Part shown: positions 1 to 7,736 of the stretch, in pieces
Layout: each line of letters begins with the position of its first letter
Position numbering within the stretch: position 1 is the stretch's first letter
Assembly (NCBI GenBank): GCA_944349595.1
Contig: CALVNF010000001.1
Span: 1 to 64,000, forward strand
DNA length: 64,000 nucleotides
Direction of reading: 5' to 3'
Origin: an uncultured Bacilli bacterium
GTDB lineage: Bacteria; Bacillota_I; Bacilli_A; RFN20; CAG-826
Made by a program: the position numbers and the translations under genes
The notes under the pieces: model-generated
What the model was told of the DNA's origin: nothing
Seen by the model: only the letters and a program-made list of their open reading frames with translations
Databases searched by the model: none

Positions 1-77
1 ACTGAAGATCAGAACTAAACATCATTTATCACAATTTGGTCGTTTGAGATCCAAAGCACTTTTTTTGACGCAAAAAA

Positions 78-109
78 GGTCTGACCAGCGATTTTCGCTA
101 TATCAAGCC
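78..109 (-). terminator. Hairpin terminator-like repeat, copy 1
   Basis: On the minus strand this reads as a hairpin with outer arms near GGCTTGA/TCAGACC and an inner AGCGA/TCGCT stem. A T-rich run (complement of 72-77, then 61-66) follows. It lies about 90 nt past the stop of the TIR gene ending at 197 and probably terminates that cassette. It is clearly related in sequence to the hairpin at 2914-2945. Confidence 0.55.
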
Positions 110-196
110 ATTTATTTTCAAGAAAGTGGCAAAGATAAACCATTTTAATACAATGCACGCCATAGTTCATATCCAGCCGCTTATCTATAATTAATA

Positions 197-814
197 CTAA
201 TTAGAATTCTTTCTTCTTAATGGAGCTGATAGATCATATTCAATTGTTTTTCTTCTCATATACGCAAAATCGACTAGCTCTTGAAGTAAAAGAGGATTAT
301 TTGAAATTGTAACCCAATTGGCAAAAGTAATATCAGAATGCTTTGTAACCAACGAATCAATTAATCTTGAAGGCAAATCTGGGTAGGCATATTCATACTC
401 ACTTCTTTTAATAAATGATGTCCATTTTGTAATGTTTGACGCTACTATTTCTTTTTCTCTATCCTCAACAGCTCTAATATTATTCCTACAAGAAGGCAAA
501 TTAACTACTAAAATTCCCATCTTAGGATTTTTTTCAGTATCATACATTGCAGCATGTAGTTCCCAATCAATGAATTTTCTATATTTAGTATTGCAACCAC
601 AAAGCAATATTAAAACTGTGGCATCTTTAATGTATTCATCTCTAATTTTTACACGTATTTCTTCATCAGTTAAGTAAGTATCATCAATGTCTCCATCATT
701 TACGGAATAATCATCAAATAAATTATAAATCTTATTCCATTTTATAATTTCATCTTTATAAAGCTGGTCATCATCGTGATAATAACTTATAAAAACTTTA
801 TGTCTACTTATCAT
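197..814 (-). CDS. TIR-like (ThsB/MTH538-type) protein 1
   Basis: A 205-aa soluble protein. Residues about 5-13 read HKVFISYYH, the first beta strand and loop of the MTH538/DUF1863 TIR-like fold used by the Thoeris sensor ThsB. A second strand, VLILLCG (about 67-73), and the motif DWELHAAM (about 84-91) follow; the Glu after the Trp fits the catalytic glutamate of NAD-processing TIR domains. The C-terminal 60-70 residues are not recognised. The start overlaps the 3' end of the upstream membrane-protein gene by 11 bp, and AAAGGAAG lies upstream of the ATG, so the two are co-translated. By family this would sense infection and make an NAD-derived signal; here that is inference. No SIR2 or SLOG (ThsA) gene is visible. 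The family call is confident, the role less so. Confidence 0.75.
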   Translation of the reverse strand: MISRHKVFISYYHDDDQLYKDEIIKWNKIYNLFDDYSVNDGDIDDTYLTDEEIRVKIRDEYIKDATVLILLCGCNTKYRKFIDWELHAAMYDTEKNPKMGILVVNLPSCRNNIRAVEDREKEIVASNITKWTSFIKRSEYEYAYPDLPSRLIDSLVTKHSDITFANWVTISNNPLLLQELVDFAYMRRKTIEYDLSAPLRRKNSN

Positions 815-1448
815 GTTTTTTTACTTCCTTTATTCGTTTTTTCTTAAAATCAGAAAATGCAATCTCGTGCAATTTATCACTATATTTCATTACTTTTTCG
901 TTAATTGATAACAAATCGTTCGATAATTCTTCATAATAAGGATAACTCTTTTGAATTTCTACTGGATTTTTACCTTTCATTTCATCTGTTTCAATTTTAT
1001 TATCATACCAATTATTATAAGTAACACCCCATTTTGCTAAATATGGCCTCATTACTTCATTTAAAAATCTTACAATCAAGTTTACTAATTCACCATCATT
1101 GTTTATCTTATTAACCGGTATTTCTTTTAACAATTCACGCGTGTCTGTAAAACACTTATAATATGAATTATTTACAACACGTATATTATCAACATCTAAA
1201 TCAATTTTAGTTGCAATAACTCGAGTATTAATATCAACCCATATTCTATAGGCAATTTGTTGATGAATCTTGTTACATCTTAAACGAATAGTCCCACCTG
1301 TTAATCCAAGTTCGCATTCATCGATATCAAAATTCAACTTTTTTAATCTTTTCTTGCTAAAAAAATATACAATTATCGCAATAACGCTAGATACCGCAAT
1401 TATTAGCGTGCCAATATCCAAAGTTATAGAAAAATCACAATAGTACAT
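804..1448 (-). CDS. Membrane-anchored protein between two TIR genes
   Basis: A 214-aa protein with one strong transmembrane segment at about residues 12-31 (LIIAVSSVIAIIVYFF) followed by a KKRLKK stop-transfer cluster, so the remaining roughly 180 residues should be cytoplasmic. The soluble part has a conserved-looking stretch, RPYLAKW...NNWYD (about 134-148), and a charged helical C-terminus. I do not recognise a named domain. It resembles hypothetical membrane proteins that I recall near TIR genes, but that is memory, not a search. It has an AGGAGT ribosome site, lies 3 bp after the upstream TIR gene and overlaps the downstream one. Sitting between two TIR sensors in one operon, it is the obvious candidate effector (membrane damage) or receptor; this is inference. 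Confidence 0.7.
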   Translation of the reverse strand: MYYCDFSITLDIGTLIIAVSSVIAIIVYFFSKKRLKKLNFDIDECELGLTGGTIRLRCNKIHQQIAYRIWVDINTRVIATKIDLDVDNIRVVNNSYYKCFTDTRELLKEIPVNKINNDGELVNLIVRFLNEVMRPYLAKWGVTYNNWYDNKIETDEMKGKNPVEIQKSYPYYEELSNDLLSINEKVMKYSDKLHEIAFSDFKKKRIKEVKKHDK

Positions 1449-1451
1449 ATA

Positions 1452-1970
1452 TTAACTCCTATTATATTTCATTTGTGGTCTTGAATTATCTGCCTTATTT
1501 TTAATAGAATTCTTCTCATTGAAAGCATCATTAATAATTTGAGAAAAATTTTGTACAGCATAACTCCAAGAATATATTTTACTATAACCGGACTTGACAT
1601 TATCTGCTAATCTAGCTGGTATATCTGCATATCTAAATTTATGCCCTTCATCAAGTCGATATTCTGGTAACACTATTCCCAAAAGCGCTGATTTTCCATT
1701 AATACTTTCTCTTAAACCAGCATATATCTCCCAATCGACATGCTTTCTTTTGTACGTGTTAGGTCCAATTAAAACAACAATTATAGATGAGTCTGTTATC
1801 TTTTCTTCCCTAATAAGCCTTTTAACATATTCATCAGAATCATCAGAATCATATTCTCCATTTTCAACTGATTTATTTATAAATAAATGCGAAAACCTAT
1901 CCACAAGATATTTTTTGTATCCTTCATCATCTTTGTGGTAAAAACTAATAAATATTTTATGTTTTTCCAT
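1452..1970 (-). CDS. TIR-like (ThsB/MTH538-type) protein 2
   Basis: A 172-aa protein, first gene of the cassette, with a strong AAGGAGGACGC ribosome site. Residues about 4-12 read HKIFISFYH, followed by IIVVLIGPNT (about 63-72) and HVDWEIYAGL (about 77-86), the same three landmarks as the TIR protein at 197-814. The two share the fold and motif order but differ enough to be diverged paralogues or independently acquired sensors. The C-terminal 20 residues look disordered. In the Thoeris family such proteins convert NAD into a nucleotide messenger after phage recognition, and several different ThsB sensors can serve one effector. That role is inferred from the family, not shown here. Confidence 0.77.
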   Translation of the reverse strand: MEKHKIFISFYHKDDEGYKKYLVDRFSHLFINKSVENGEYDSDDSDEYVKRLIREEKITDSSIIVVLIGPNTYKRKHVDWEIYAGLRESINGKSALLGIVLPEYRLDEGHKFRYADIPARLADNVKSGYSKIYSWSYAVQNFSQIINDAFNEKNSIKNKADNSRPQMKYNRS

Positions 1971-2089
1971 TGCGTCCTCCTTATTGCTTCCAACTGTAAT
2001 TTATTTATATCATACTTGGCATACAAATGATTTTAATTTCAAATTTTAAACTTGTTTCCACTAATGTAGAAAGATTATAAATTCTAAAA

Positions 2090-2460
2090 TCAAATTTCCC
2101 AACCATTAGCAATATATAGTACAACAGTGTCCTTACTATATACTTTAAATCCTAAACTAACAATTCTTGTAGGTAAATTGGTAAAAGGCTTATGTTATTT
2201 TCTTATCATGAGCGATGCTAGTACAAATCACTTTCTTAAGACCTAATTTTTCAAAATTCTGACAAAATATCAAGTAAAATTATTCCATTCTGGATTGTCA
2301 CAAGGAAATATGATAGTCATATTCTTAAAAACATTAGAATTGAAATCTAAATATCGATTGAATATCTCTCTATATCCTCATATTGAGCGTAAAATTCTTC
2401 AATTTTAGAGATTATAGCATTATTAAGATTATTAGTTTGAATTCTTGATTTTTGACCATG
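2090..2460 (-). pseudogene. Decayed EcoRI-type adenine methyltransferase
   Basis: There is no intact ORF, but three minus-strand frames give fragments in the order expected of an EcoRI-family adenine-specific DNA methyltransferase. The first (about 2457-2349) gives NNLNNAIISKIEEFYAQY. The second (about 2345-2262) gives NMTIIFPCDNPEWNNF. After a one-base frameshift, the third (about 2273-2190) gives QNFEKLGLKKVICTS. A last open piece (about 2192-2090) contains FTNLP. The CDxPEWxNF...NFEKLGLKK pattern is typical of that family as I remember it. The gene is broken by stops, frameshifts and probably an internal deletion. It follows directly after the XRE gene on the same strand, which probably formed one unit with it. 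A protein-profile search of the three frames would settle it. Confidence 0.55.
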
Positions 2461-2471
2461 CTTTCAGTCCC

Positions 2472-2666
2472 TTAATTATCAATTTTCATGCCAACTTCTT
2501 TTAATATGCCGACTAATTTTTTCTTCACAGCCATATTTGGTTCGAATCTTCCGGTTTCCCATCTCGAGAAGGAAATGAAAGTACAGCCTAAGATGTCGGA
2601 AAGTTGAGTCTGCGTAAGAAACTTGCGTTCACAATATTCTTTTATCTTCTTTGCATAATCGATCAT
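2472..2666 (-). CDS. Small XRE-family helix-turn-helix protein
   Basis: A 64-aa protein that is almost entirely one lambda-repressor-type HTH domain: TQTQLSDILG (about 18-27) is the first helix and turn, and FISFSRWETGRFEPN (about 30-44) carries the recognition helix and the characteristic RWE.GR.EP ending. A GAGGT site precedes the ATG. Immediately downstream on the same strand lie remnants of an adenine methyltransferase, so it may be the controller protein of a lost restriction-modification or methylase locus, or the detached N-terminal HTH of the methylase itself. Targets are unknown. The DNA-binding fold is secure, the role is not. Confidence 0.8.
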   Translation of the reverse strand: MIDYAKKIKEYCERKFLTQTQLSDILGCTFISFSRWETGRFEPNMAVKKKLVGILKEVGMKIDN

Positions 2667-2913
2667 AGGGCTACCTCTTAACTCATCACAATTTTAACAC
2701 AAAACAGTTAAAAAGATAATACTTTTGAGGGATTTTTCTCAAAACAAAAAGGAAAAGTTTTTTATGCGACAAAAAGTTTATTGTGCTATGAAAAGTTTTT
2801 AGTGCAAATTATCTTTCTTTGGTTAATGCTTAATAGTTTCTACTGCTTATCACCTTTTAATCACCAATTTAACAATTACGGAACTTGAACCCTCTATTTT
2901 TGGCACAAAAAAA

Positions 2914-2945
2914 GGTTTGACCAGCGATTTTCACTGTATCAAACC
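2914..2945 (-). terminator. Hairpin terminator after tRNA-Ala, copy 2
   Basis: On the minus strand a perfect 7-bp outer stem (GGTTTGA/TCAAACC) encloses a further imperfect CAGTGA/TCGCTG stem and is followed by TTTTTTT (complement of 2907-2913). It begins 14 nt after the tRNA-Ala CCA end and should terminate the gene-tRNA transcript. Its sequence closely matches the hairpin at 78-109, with paired changes that keep the stems. Confidence 0.7.
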
Positions 2946-2958
2946 ATTGCTTTCAATA

Positions 2959-3034
2959 TGGTGGAACATATGAGAATCGAACTCACGGTCTTATCCTTGC
3001 GAAGGATACGCTTTACCAACTAAGCTAATGTCCC
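2959..3034 (-). tRNA. tRNA-Ala (anticodon CGC)
   Basis: A complete 76-nt cloverleaf with encoded CCA. The acceptor stem is GGGACAT/ATGTTCC, with the G3:U70 wobble pair that identifies alanine tRNAs. The D arm is GCTT/AAGC. The anticodon stem TATCC/GGATA has loop TTCGCAA, giving anticodon CGC, and the T arm is GTGAG/CTCAT with loop TTCGATT. The discriminator base is A. It lies 9 bp after the stop of the upstream membrane-protein gene and is probably processed from the same transcript. A CGC alanine anticodon (reading GCG) is unexpected in so AT-rich a genome. Confidence 0.93.
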
Positions 3035-3043
3035 ACACAAATA

Positions 3044-4165
3044 TTATAAACCCATTGATTGGAATTGTTGATCAACATCCACTAAGAAATCATTTGCAAA
3101 ATCTAATAAAGAATCAGCATTTGAAGCAATTGAATCAACAGGTTTTAAAATTAAATTCTTAATTGCATCAATTGAATTAGAAATATTTTCAGCTAGTGAT
3201 AAATTTTCACCATTTGATAAACTTACTTTTAAAAATCCATAATCAATATCAGACATAAATGTTAAATAAGTTGGTTTCATAACAACAGAGCTAATTGTAT
3301 CTCTAAGATTTCCCATTTGACTATTTATATTTACAATAGCTTGATAAATTTGACTATCTTTAGCTGTATATTTTGTTATTAAATCACCAGCTTGTTTTAA
3401 TAATCCATCTATATTGTTAAGTTGAGTTGCTAAATCACTTGATAAATAATATGAATAATGGTCTTTTAGAGTATTTAAATTACCGCTTAATTTTGTAATT
3501 GAATCACTTAATTTAGAAATTGCATCTAATCGATCAGTTAATCCATCCCCAGCATGACTTAATTCAACCGCACAATTTGAAATTCCATAGACAAAATACA
3601 TTGCAACTGATATCACTCCAAAAACAAATACTAAATTAACAAAACCACCAACTAAAACAGAATTTTTCTTTCCAGTTTTCTTTTTTTCAAATATTTTTAC
3701 AAATATATAAACAATAATCGTTAACAAAAATGAAACAATGAAATCAGCTATAAATATTACAAACATGCAAATACCACCAGACAAACTTTCAACATTTGCA
3801 ACGAAAGCTTCTCTTGAAAGATTTAGAGTTGAACCAATTTGAAAACTAATATTTAATAAATTGTCATATACTGAACCAAACAAACTTTGAAGTGATGATG
3901 TGTCAAGAGTAATTCCTACTTCTGATACATTTATTTCGCCGCTTGAATTAATCATTTTTATTAATTCAACATCAACTAAATTTCTTAAAAATGGATAAAC
4001 TGCAAAATAGCACACAATTAATAATCCACCAAATATGAAGCAATTTATATAAACAAATTTACTTCTAAATAAAAATCCAAATGCAAGTCCTAGTAATAAA
4101 AAAATTGCAATTACTAAGTCTGGCAAATAATTTGGTAATGTAATAGCGCTATTTAAAAATTCCAT
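3044..4165 (-). CDS. CvpA-like multi-pass membrane protein
   Basis: A 373-aa protein of uncertain function. Hydrophobic segments are seen at about residues 14-32, 38-58, 130-155 and 170-195, followed by a hydrophilic, helix-rich C-terminal region (about 200-330) with heptad-like Leu/Ile spacing that looks like a coiled coil. The arrangement of the N-terminal segments (LPDLVIAIFLLLGLAFGF) resembles the CvpA/colicin V production family, but the protein is longer than typical CvpA (about 160-180 aa). No clear ribosome site precedes the ATG; a TATAAT lies about 55 nt upstream. It is followed after 9 bp by tRNA-Ala. Call it a membrane protein with CvpA-like features; a different DUF family is possible. 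Confidence 0.55.
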   Translation of the reverse strand: MEFLNSAITLPNYLPDLVIAIFLLLGLAFGFLFRSKFVYINCFIFGGLLIVCYFAVYPFLRNLVDVELIKMINSSGEINVSEVGITLDTSSLQSLFGSVYDNLLNISFQIGSTLNLSREAFVANVESLSGGICMFVIFIADFIVSFLLTIIVYIFVKIFEKKKTGKKNSVLVGGFVNLVFVFGVISVAMYFVYGISNCAVELSHAGDGLTDRLDAISKLSDSITKLSGNLNTLKDHYSYYLSSDLATQLNNIDGLLKQAGDLITKYTAKDSQIYQAIVNINSQMGNLRDTISSVVMKPTYLTFMSDIDYGFLKVSLSNGENLSLAENISNSIDAIKNLILKPVDSIASNADSLLDFANDFLVDVDQQFQSMGL

Positions 4166-4301
4166 TTTCTCTGCAAATGCTCAATATTTTTTTATTTCTT
4201 GCTTACTTTAAGCGCATTTATTATACCTTAAATTAAAAAATAGTTGTATTAAATAATAATTAAAATAAAGTTCATAATTTACTAGAAATTATTTTAATTC
4301 T

Positions 4302-4342
4302 TATCATAAATAAACAAAGTTATTTATGATAGAATATTATCT
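4302..4342 (+). promoter_or_regulatory. Perfect palindrome over the dinB-type promoter
   Basis: A 12-bp perfect inverted repeat (4302-4313 and 4320-4331, 6-bp spacer) reads TATCATAAATAA and its complement. It ends 11 nt before the polymerase ATG. TATGAT (4325-4330) and TAGAAT (4330-4335) are possible -10 boxes overlapping the right arm, and there is no ribosome site, so the mRNA would have almost no leader. It looks like an operator for a dimeric repressor. It is not the Bacillus LexA box (GAAC-N4-GTTC). Confidence 0.6.
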
Positions 4343-5593
4343 ATGGATAGAGTAATTGCTGCTTTGGATTTAAAATCATTTTATGCCTCGGTTGAATGCG
4401 TTGAAAGAGGATTAGATATATTTAAAACTCCACTTGTTGTTTGTGATACAACAAGAGGTATGTCAACAATTTGTTTAAGTTGTACTCCTTATTTAAAATC
4501 ATTAGGAGTAAAATCTGTTTGTAGAAGAAGAGATTTGCCATATATTAAAGGTTTAATTCTTGCAAAACCTCGAATGGCTTTATATATGAAAAGATCTTGT
4601 GAAGTATTTTCAATTATTTTAGATTATGTTGCCGAAGAAGACTTACATATTTATTCAATTGATGAGTGTTTTTTTGATTTAACTCCTTATTTAATGCTTT
4701 ATAATAAATCACCAATTGAAATTGTTAAAGAAATACAAAATAAAATTTATGAAAAGTTAAAATTAGTTACTACTTGTGGGATTTCTTATAACGTATTTAT
4801 GGCCAAAGTTTGCCTTGATTTAGAAGCAAAAAAGAATCCACCATATAGATGTGTTTGGACAAGGGATGATGTTAAAACTAAATTATGGAAAATTAAAGAT
4901 TTATCGTCTGTTTGGGGAATTTCTACAGGTTATAAATCTCGTCTTGATCAAATGGGAATTAATACAATGGAAGATTTAGCTAAAGCAGATATAAATTATT
5001 TAAAACTTAATTTTGGTCAAGTTGGTTTAACACTTCATGATATGGCAAATGGTGAAGATTATTCACTAATTCAAAATAAATATATTCCAATGGCAAAATC
5101 TTTTTCAAATGGCCAAACTTTATATCGAGATTACAATTATAAAGAATGTAAAACTTTAATTTTTGAAATGGTTAATAATTTATGTGAACGGCTACATAAA
5201 GCTAATTATTTAACTTCTTGTGTGTCGATTTGCGTGATGTATTCTTTAAGAATTAAAGAAACTCATGGTTTTGTAAAGCAACAAAAATTAATAAATCCAA
5301 CGGATATTAATGAGCGAATTTTTGAAATAGTTTATAAAATTTATCAAGAAAATGTCAGAGATTTTCCAATTAGAAGATTATATTTATCATTTAATAATTT
5401 AATAAAAAGAAATAAAATTCAATTAAGTTTATTTACAAACGAGGAAGAAGATATTAAATCAAGAAATGCTTCTATTACTCTTGAATATTTACAAGAAAAA
5501 TACGGCAAAGATAAGATATTTTATGCTGAAAGTTTATTAGATGAGTCAACTTTTATTGAAAGAAGCAAACAAATCGGAGGTCATAATAAATGA
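4343..5593 (+). CDS. Y-family DNA polymerase (UvrX/DinB type)
   Basis: A 416-aa translesion polymerase. Palm-domain metal ligands are visible as the Asp in ALDLKSFYASVE (about 7-18) and the SIDECFFDL motif (about 110-118). GVKSVCRRRDLP replaces the usual G.K.GM of Pol IV, as in the UvrX/YqjW branch of Gram-positive bacteria. Helix-hairpin-helix and little-finger regions follow, and near the C-terminus QLSLF (360-364) is a textbook beta-clamp binding motif. Length fits the family. The stop overlaps the YolD gene by 4 bp (ATGA), the usual partner arrangement for this polymerase type in Bacillus and its phages. The palindrome at the promoter suggests damage-linked repression. The start is chosen because it begins with the conserved AALDLKSFYAS and follows the promoter directly. 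Confidence 0.92.
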   Translation: MDRVIAALDLKSFYASVECVERGLDIFKTPLVVCDTTRGMSTICLSCTPYLKSLGVKSVCRRRDLPYIKGLILAKPRMALYMKRSCEVFSIILDYVAEEDLHIYSIDECFFDLTPYLMLYNKSPIEIVKEIQNKIYEKLKLVTTCGISYNVFMAKVCLDLEAKKNPPYRCVWTRDDVKTKLWKIKDLSSVWGISTGYKSRLDQMGINTMEDLAKADINYLKLNFGQVGLTLHDMANGEDYSLIQNKYIPMAKSFSNGQTLYRDYNYKECKTLIFEMVNNLCERLHKANYLTSCVSICVMYSLRIKETHGFVKQQKLINPTDINERIFEIVYKIYQENVRDFPIRRLYLSFNNLIKRNKIQLSLFTNEEEDIKSRNASITLEYLQEKYGKDKIFYAESLLDESTFIERSKQIGGHNK

Positions 5594-5901
5594 AAGATAA
5601 TACAATGAAAAAATGGCAACCTTATGCTTCTTTAATTGAACAAGAAGTTGAATTAAAAAAGATGAGAGTTAATAGAGAAAAAGTTGAAAAACCAATTCTT
5701 TTTGATGATAAAATACAAGAAATTAATTACATTTTAACAAATTATCACGATCAAGAATTAACAATTCAATTTTTTAAAGATGGTTATTTATATAATGCAA
5801 CTGACAAAATAAAAAGAATCGATGTTGTAAACAAATCGATTCTTTTATATAGTGATAATTTAAAAATTAAATTCTCAGATATTACCGATATAATTGATTA
5901 A
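5590..5901 (+). CDS. YolD-like protein
   Basis: A 103-aa protein of the YolD-like family. It has an N-terminal helix with KKWQPYASLIEQ, then a beta-rich half (about 45-103) with ELTIQFFKDGYLYNATDKIKRID. Family members are found almost always beside UvrX-type Y-family polymerases in Bacilli and their mobile elements and are thought to modulate polymerase activity. Here the start overlaps the polymerase stop by 4 bp, so the two are translationally coupled. The 3' end overlaps the stop of the convergent aminopeptidase gene by 4 bp, leaving no room for a separate terminator. The direct biochemical role is not settled for the family. Confidence 0.85.
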   Translation: MKDNTMKKWQPYASLIEQEVELKKMRVNREKVEKPILFDDKIQEINYILTNYHDQELTIQFFKDGYLYNATDKIKRIDVVNKSILLYSDNLKIKFSDITDIID

Positions 5902-7127
5902 ATTGCCCAATTTCCATCTTTGAAAATTACAATTTCTTTTCCGTTTATATCTGTTCCAATAATACTTAAATCTTTACTTCCAATCATAAAATCAACGTGG
6001 CTTGAAGAAGAATTAACACCCATTTCTTCTAATTCTTTATTTGTATATTTATCATAATCTTTAATAACATTTGTAAATCCTCTTCCAACAGCTAAATGGC
6101 AAGATGCATTTTCATCATATAAAGTGTTATAGAATAAAATATTTGTATTATTGATTGGTGAATCATATGGAATTAAAGCGCATTCTCCAAGATATTTAGC
6201 ATTTTCATCAACGTTTAATAAATGAGTTAATAAATCTTTATTCTTTTTAGCATCCCATTCTACTGCTTTTCCATCTTTAAATCTAATATAAAAATCTTCA
6301 ATTAACTCGCCATTATAAGAAAGTGGTTTTGTTGCATAAACAATACCTTCCGCAACACCTTTTTTTGGTGAAGTAAAGCATTCTTCACTTGGAATATTAG
6401 GATTAAATTTAATTTTAGTATCTTTTGTAATTTCCATTCCACCAAGCCAATTTGCTTCTTTCATTAAACCAACTTTAAAATCAGTCCCATTACTTGATTT
6501 ATAATGAAGTGATACAAGATTTAAGGCATTTAATTTTTCGCATTGATTAATTAAATTATTATTATGTTTTTCCCATTCTAAATTTGGATCTTCATAAACT
6601 CTAGAAACAAATAATATTTGTTTTAATAATTCTTCTTGAGCTTTACTAGCTTTTAAATGTGGATATACAACCTTGCCCCATTCTTTACTTGGATAACCTG
6701 CGATACACCATTGATATTTATTATCTAATTCATCTCTATAAGGTTTTAAAAAGACATTTCTTTTTTGGATTATTTTTAATCTTTTTGCTTGATTAAGACC
6801 TTTCAATGATTCTGGAGATGAAGATAAAATATGTAACATACATGGTACTTTTTCAACTCTATAATCCATTTCAGCTTTATCTCTTGAAGTAAATTCTTCT
6901 AAAGTTTTTAAAGGTCCCATATTAATTCTTGTTTTTGTTATTTCATCATCTTCCCAAATAACTCTTACTTCATTTGCTTTTGCTTTATATGCCTCTTTAA
7001 CTAATAAACGAACAAAATCAACAGCACAAACATCTGCAAAAATTAAAACATCTTGTCCTTTTTGAACGTTTATTCCAGTTTTAATTAATAAATTTGCATA
7101 TTTTTTTAATAAAGTTTTATTAACCAT
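5898..7127 (-). CDS. Aminopeptidase, M29 family
   Basis: A 409-aa cytoplasmic metalloaminopeptidase of the AmpS/PepS/aminopeptidase T family, which removes N-terminal residues from peptides using two divalent metal ions. Landmarks are the N-terminal LLIKTGINVQKGQDVLI, NIPSEECFTSPKKGVAEG (about 244-261, first metal-binding Glu residues), GECALIPYDSPINNTN (about 315-330), CHLAVGRGF (about 343-351, His ligand) and SSSHVDFMIG (about 376-385, His and Asp ligands). The length is usual for the family. AGGAGG precedes the ATG. It lies 18 bp after the ThyX-like gene, so it may be read from the folD promoter. The role is probably general peptide recycling. Confidence 0.93.
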   Translation of the reverse strand: MVNKTLLKKYANLLIKTGINVQKGQDVLIFADVCAVDFVRLLVKEAYKAKANEVRVIWEDDEITKTRINMGPLKTLEEFTSRDKAEMDYRVEKVPCMLHILSSSPESLKGLNQAKRLKIIQKRNVFLKPYRDELDNKYQWCIAGYPSKEWGKVVYPHLKASKAQEELLKQILFVSRVYEDPNLEWEKHNNNLINQCEKLNALNLVSLHYKSSNGTDFKVGLMKEANWLGGMEITKDTKIKFNPNIPSEECFTSPKKGVAEGIVYATKPLSYNGELIEDFYIRFKDGKAVEWDAKKNKDLLTHLLNVDENAKYLGECALIPYDSPINNTNILFYNTLYDENASCHLAVGRGFTNVIKDYDKYTNKELEEMGVNSSSSHVDFMIGSKDLSIIGTDINGKEIVIFKDGNWAI

Positions 7128-7145
7128 TTTACGTCCCTCCTAATA

Positions 7146-7736
7146 TTAATATTTACATCCAGTTAATTCAGAAAATCTTGGAAGAGTTAAACACCACTCA
7201 CAAAATGTATGCCACTCTTTTAATTTATGATATTTTCTTTGATTAAACATTGTCTTTAATTGTTGATAATTAGTTGTCATTGAAGCCCCAAGACAAAATC
7301 CGCATGGAAGACTTGCAACTAATTCTCTCCATTTTGATTTTTTGTTTGGATCGTCATCGCTAATTTGATTGTATTCATCAACTAATTTTTTAAGAATACC
7401 AAGTATTTCTTTATTTGTTTCACTAACACATTGTTTTTCAATATCAAATTTTAATAAACAGTGCATTGTTGATTGACTTGATATATAATCAAACCAATGA
7501 TATCTTTGAGCTTGTTTCCACCAATAAAGTGGAGCAGTAACATCTAATTGAACTAGAATTCCTTTAAGGTAGTTATCATGACCTTCACCTTGTCGACAAT
7601 TTCCTAAATTAACAGCTCTTTTGATATCTTTTTCAGTAACTTCACTTACATCAATGACTGTTCTCATCGGATTTCCACTTGCTTTAATTGCATGATCTAA
7701 TCCATAAACAAATGTATTAGAAATATTAAATTCCAT
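7146..7736 (-). CDS. ThyX-like protein (divergent)
   Basis: A 196-aa protein resembling the flavin-dependent thymidylate synthase fold and a family common in Firmicute phages and genomes. GHDNYLKGILVQLDVTAP (about 53-70) is followed by YHWFDYISSQSTMH (about 79-92), which can be laid over the ThyX motif RHR-x2-S-x-N-E-x-S-x-R: His and the QST serine are kept, but both arginines and the N-E are replaced. Near the end, TTNYQQLKTMFNQRKYHKLK (about 154-173) matches the ThyX helix region. It overlaps the folD 3' end by 11 bp; FolD interconverts methylene-THF, the ThyX carbon donor, so a folate-linked reaction is plausible. Because key residues differ, true thymidylate synthase activity is uncertain. 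Confidence 0.6.
   Translation of the reverse strand: MEFNISNTFVYGLDHAIKASGNPMRTVIDVSEVTEKDIKRAVNLGNCRQGEGHDNYLKGILVQLDVTAPLYWWKQAQRYHWFDYISSQSTMHCLLKFDIEKQCVSETNKEILGILKKLVDEYNQISDDDPNKKSKWRELVASLPCGFCLGASMTTNYQQLKTMFNQRKYHKLKEWHTFCEWCLTLPRFSELTGCKY

Noticed and set aside
1..60. Possible coding remnant at the window start
   Set aside because: Short frames on both strands are interrupted and show no motif; nothing can be supported.
4220..4342. LexA/SOS box upstream of the Y-family polymerase
   Set aside because: No GAAC-N4-GTTC type sequence is present; the palindrome there is a different sequence.
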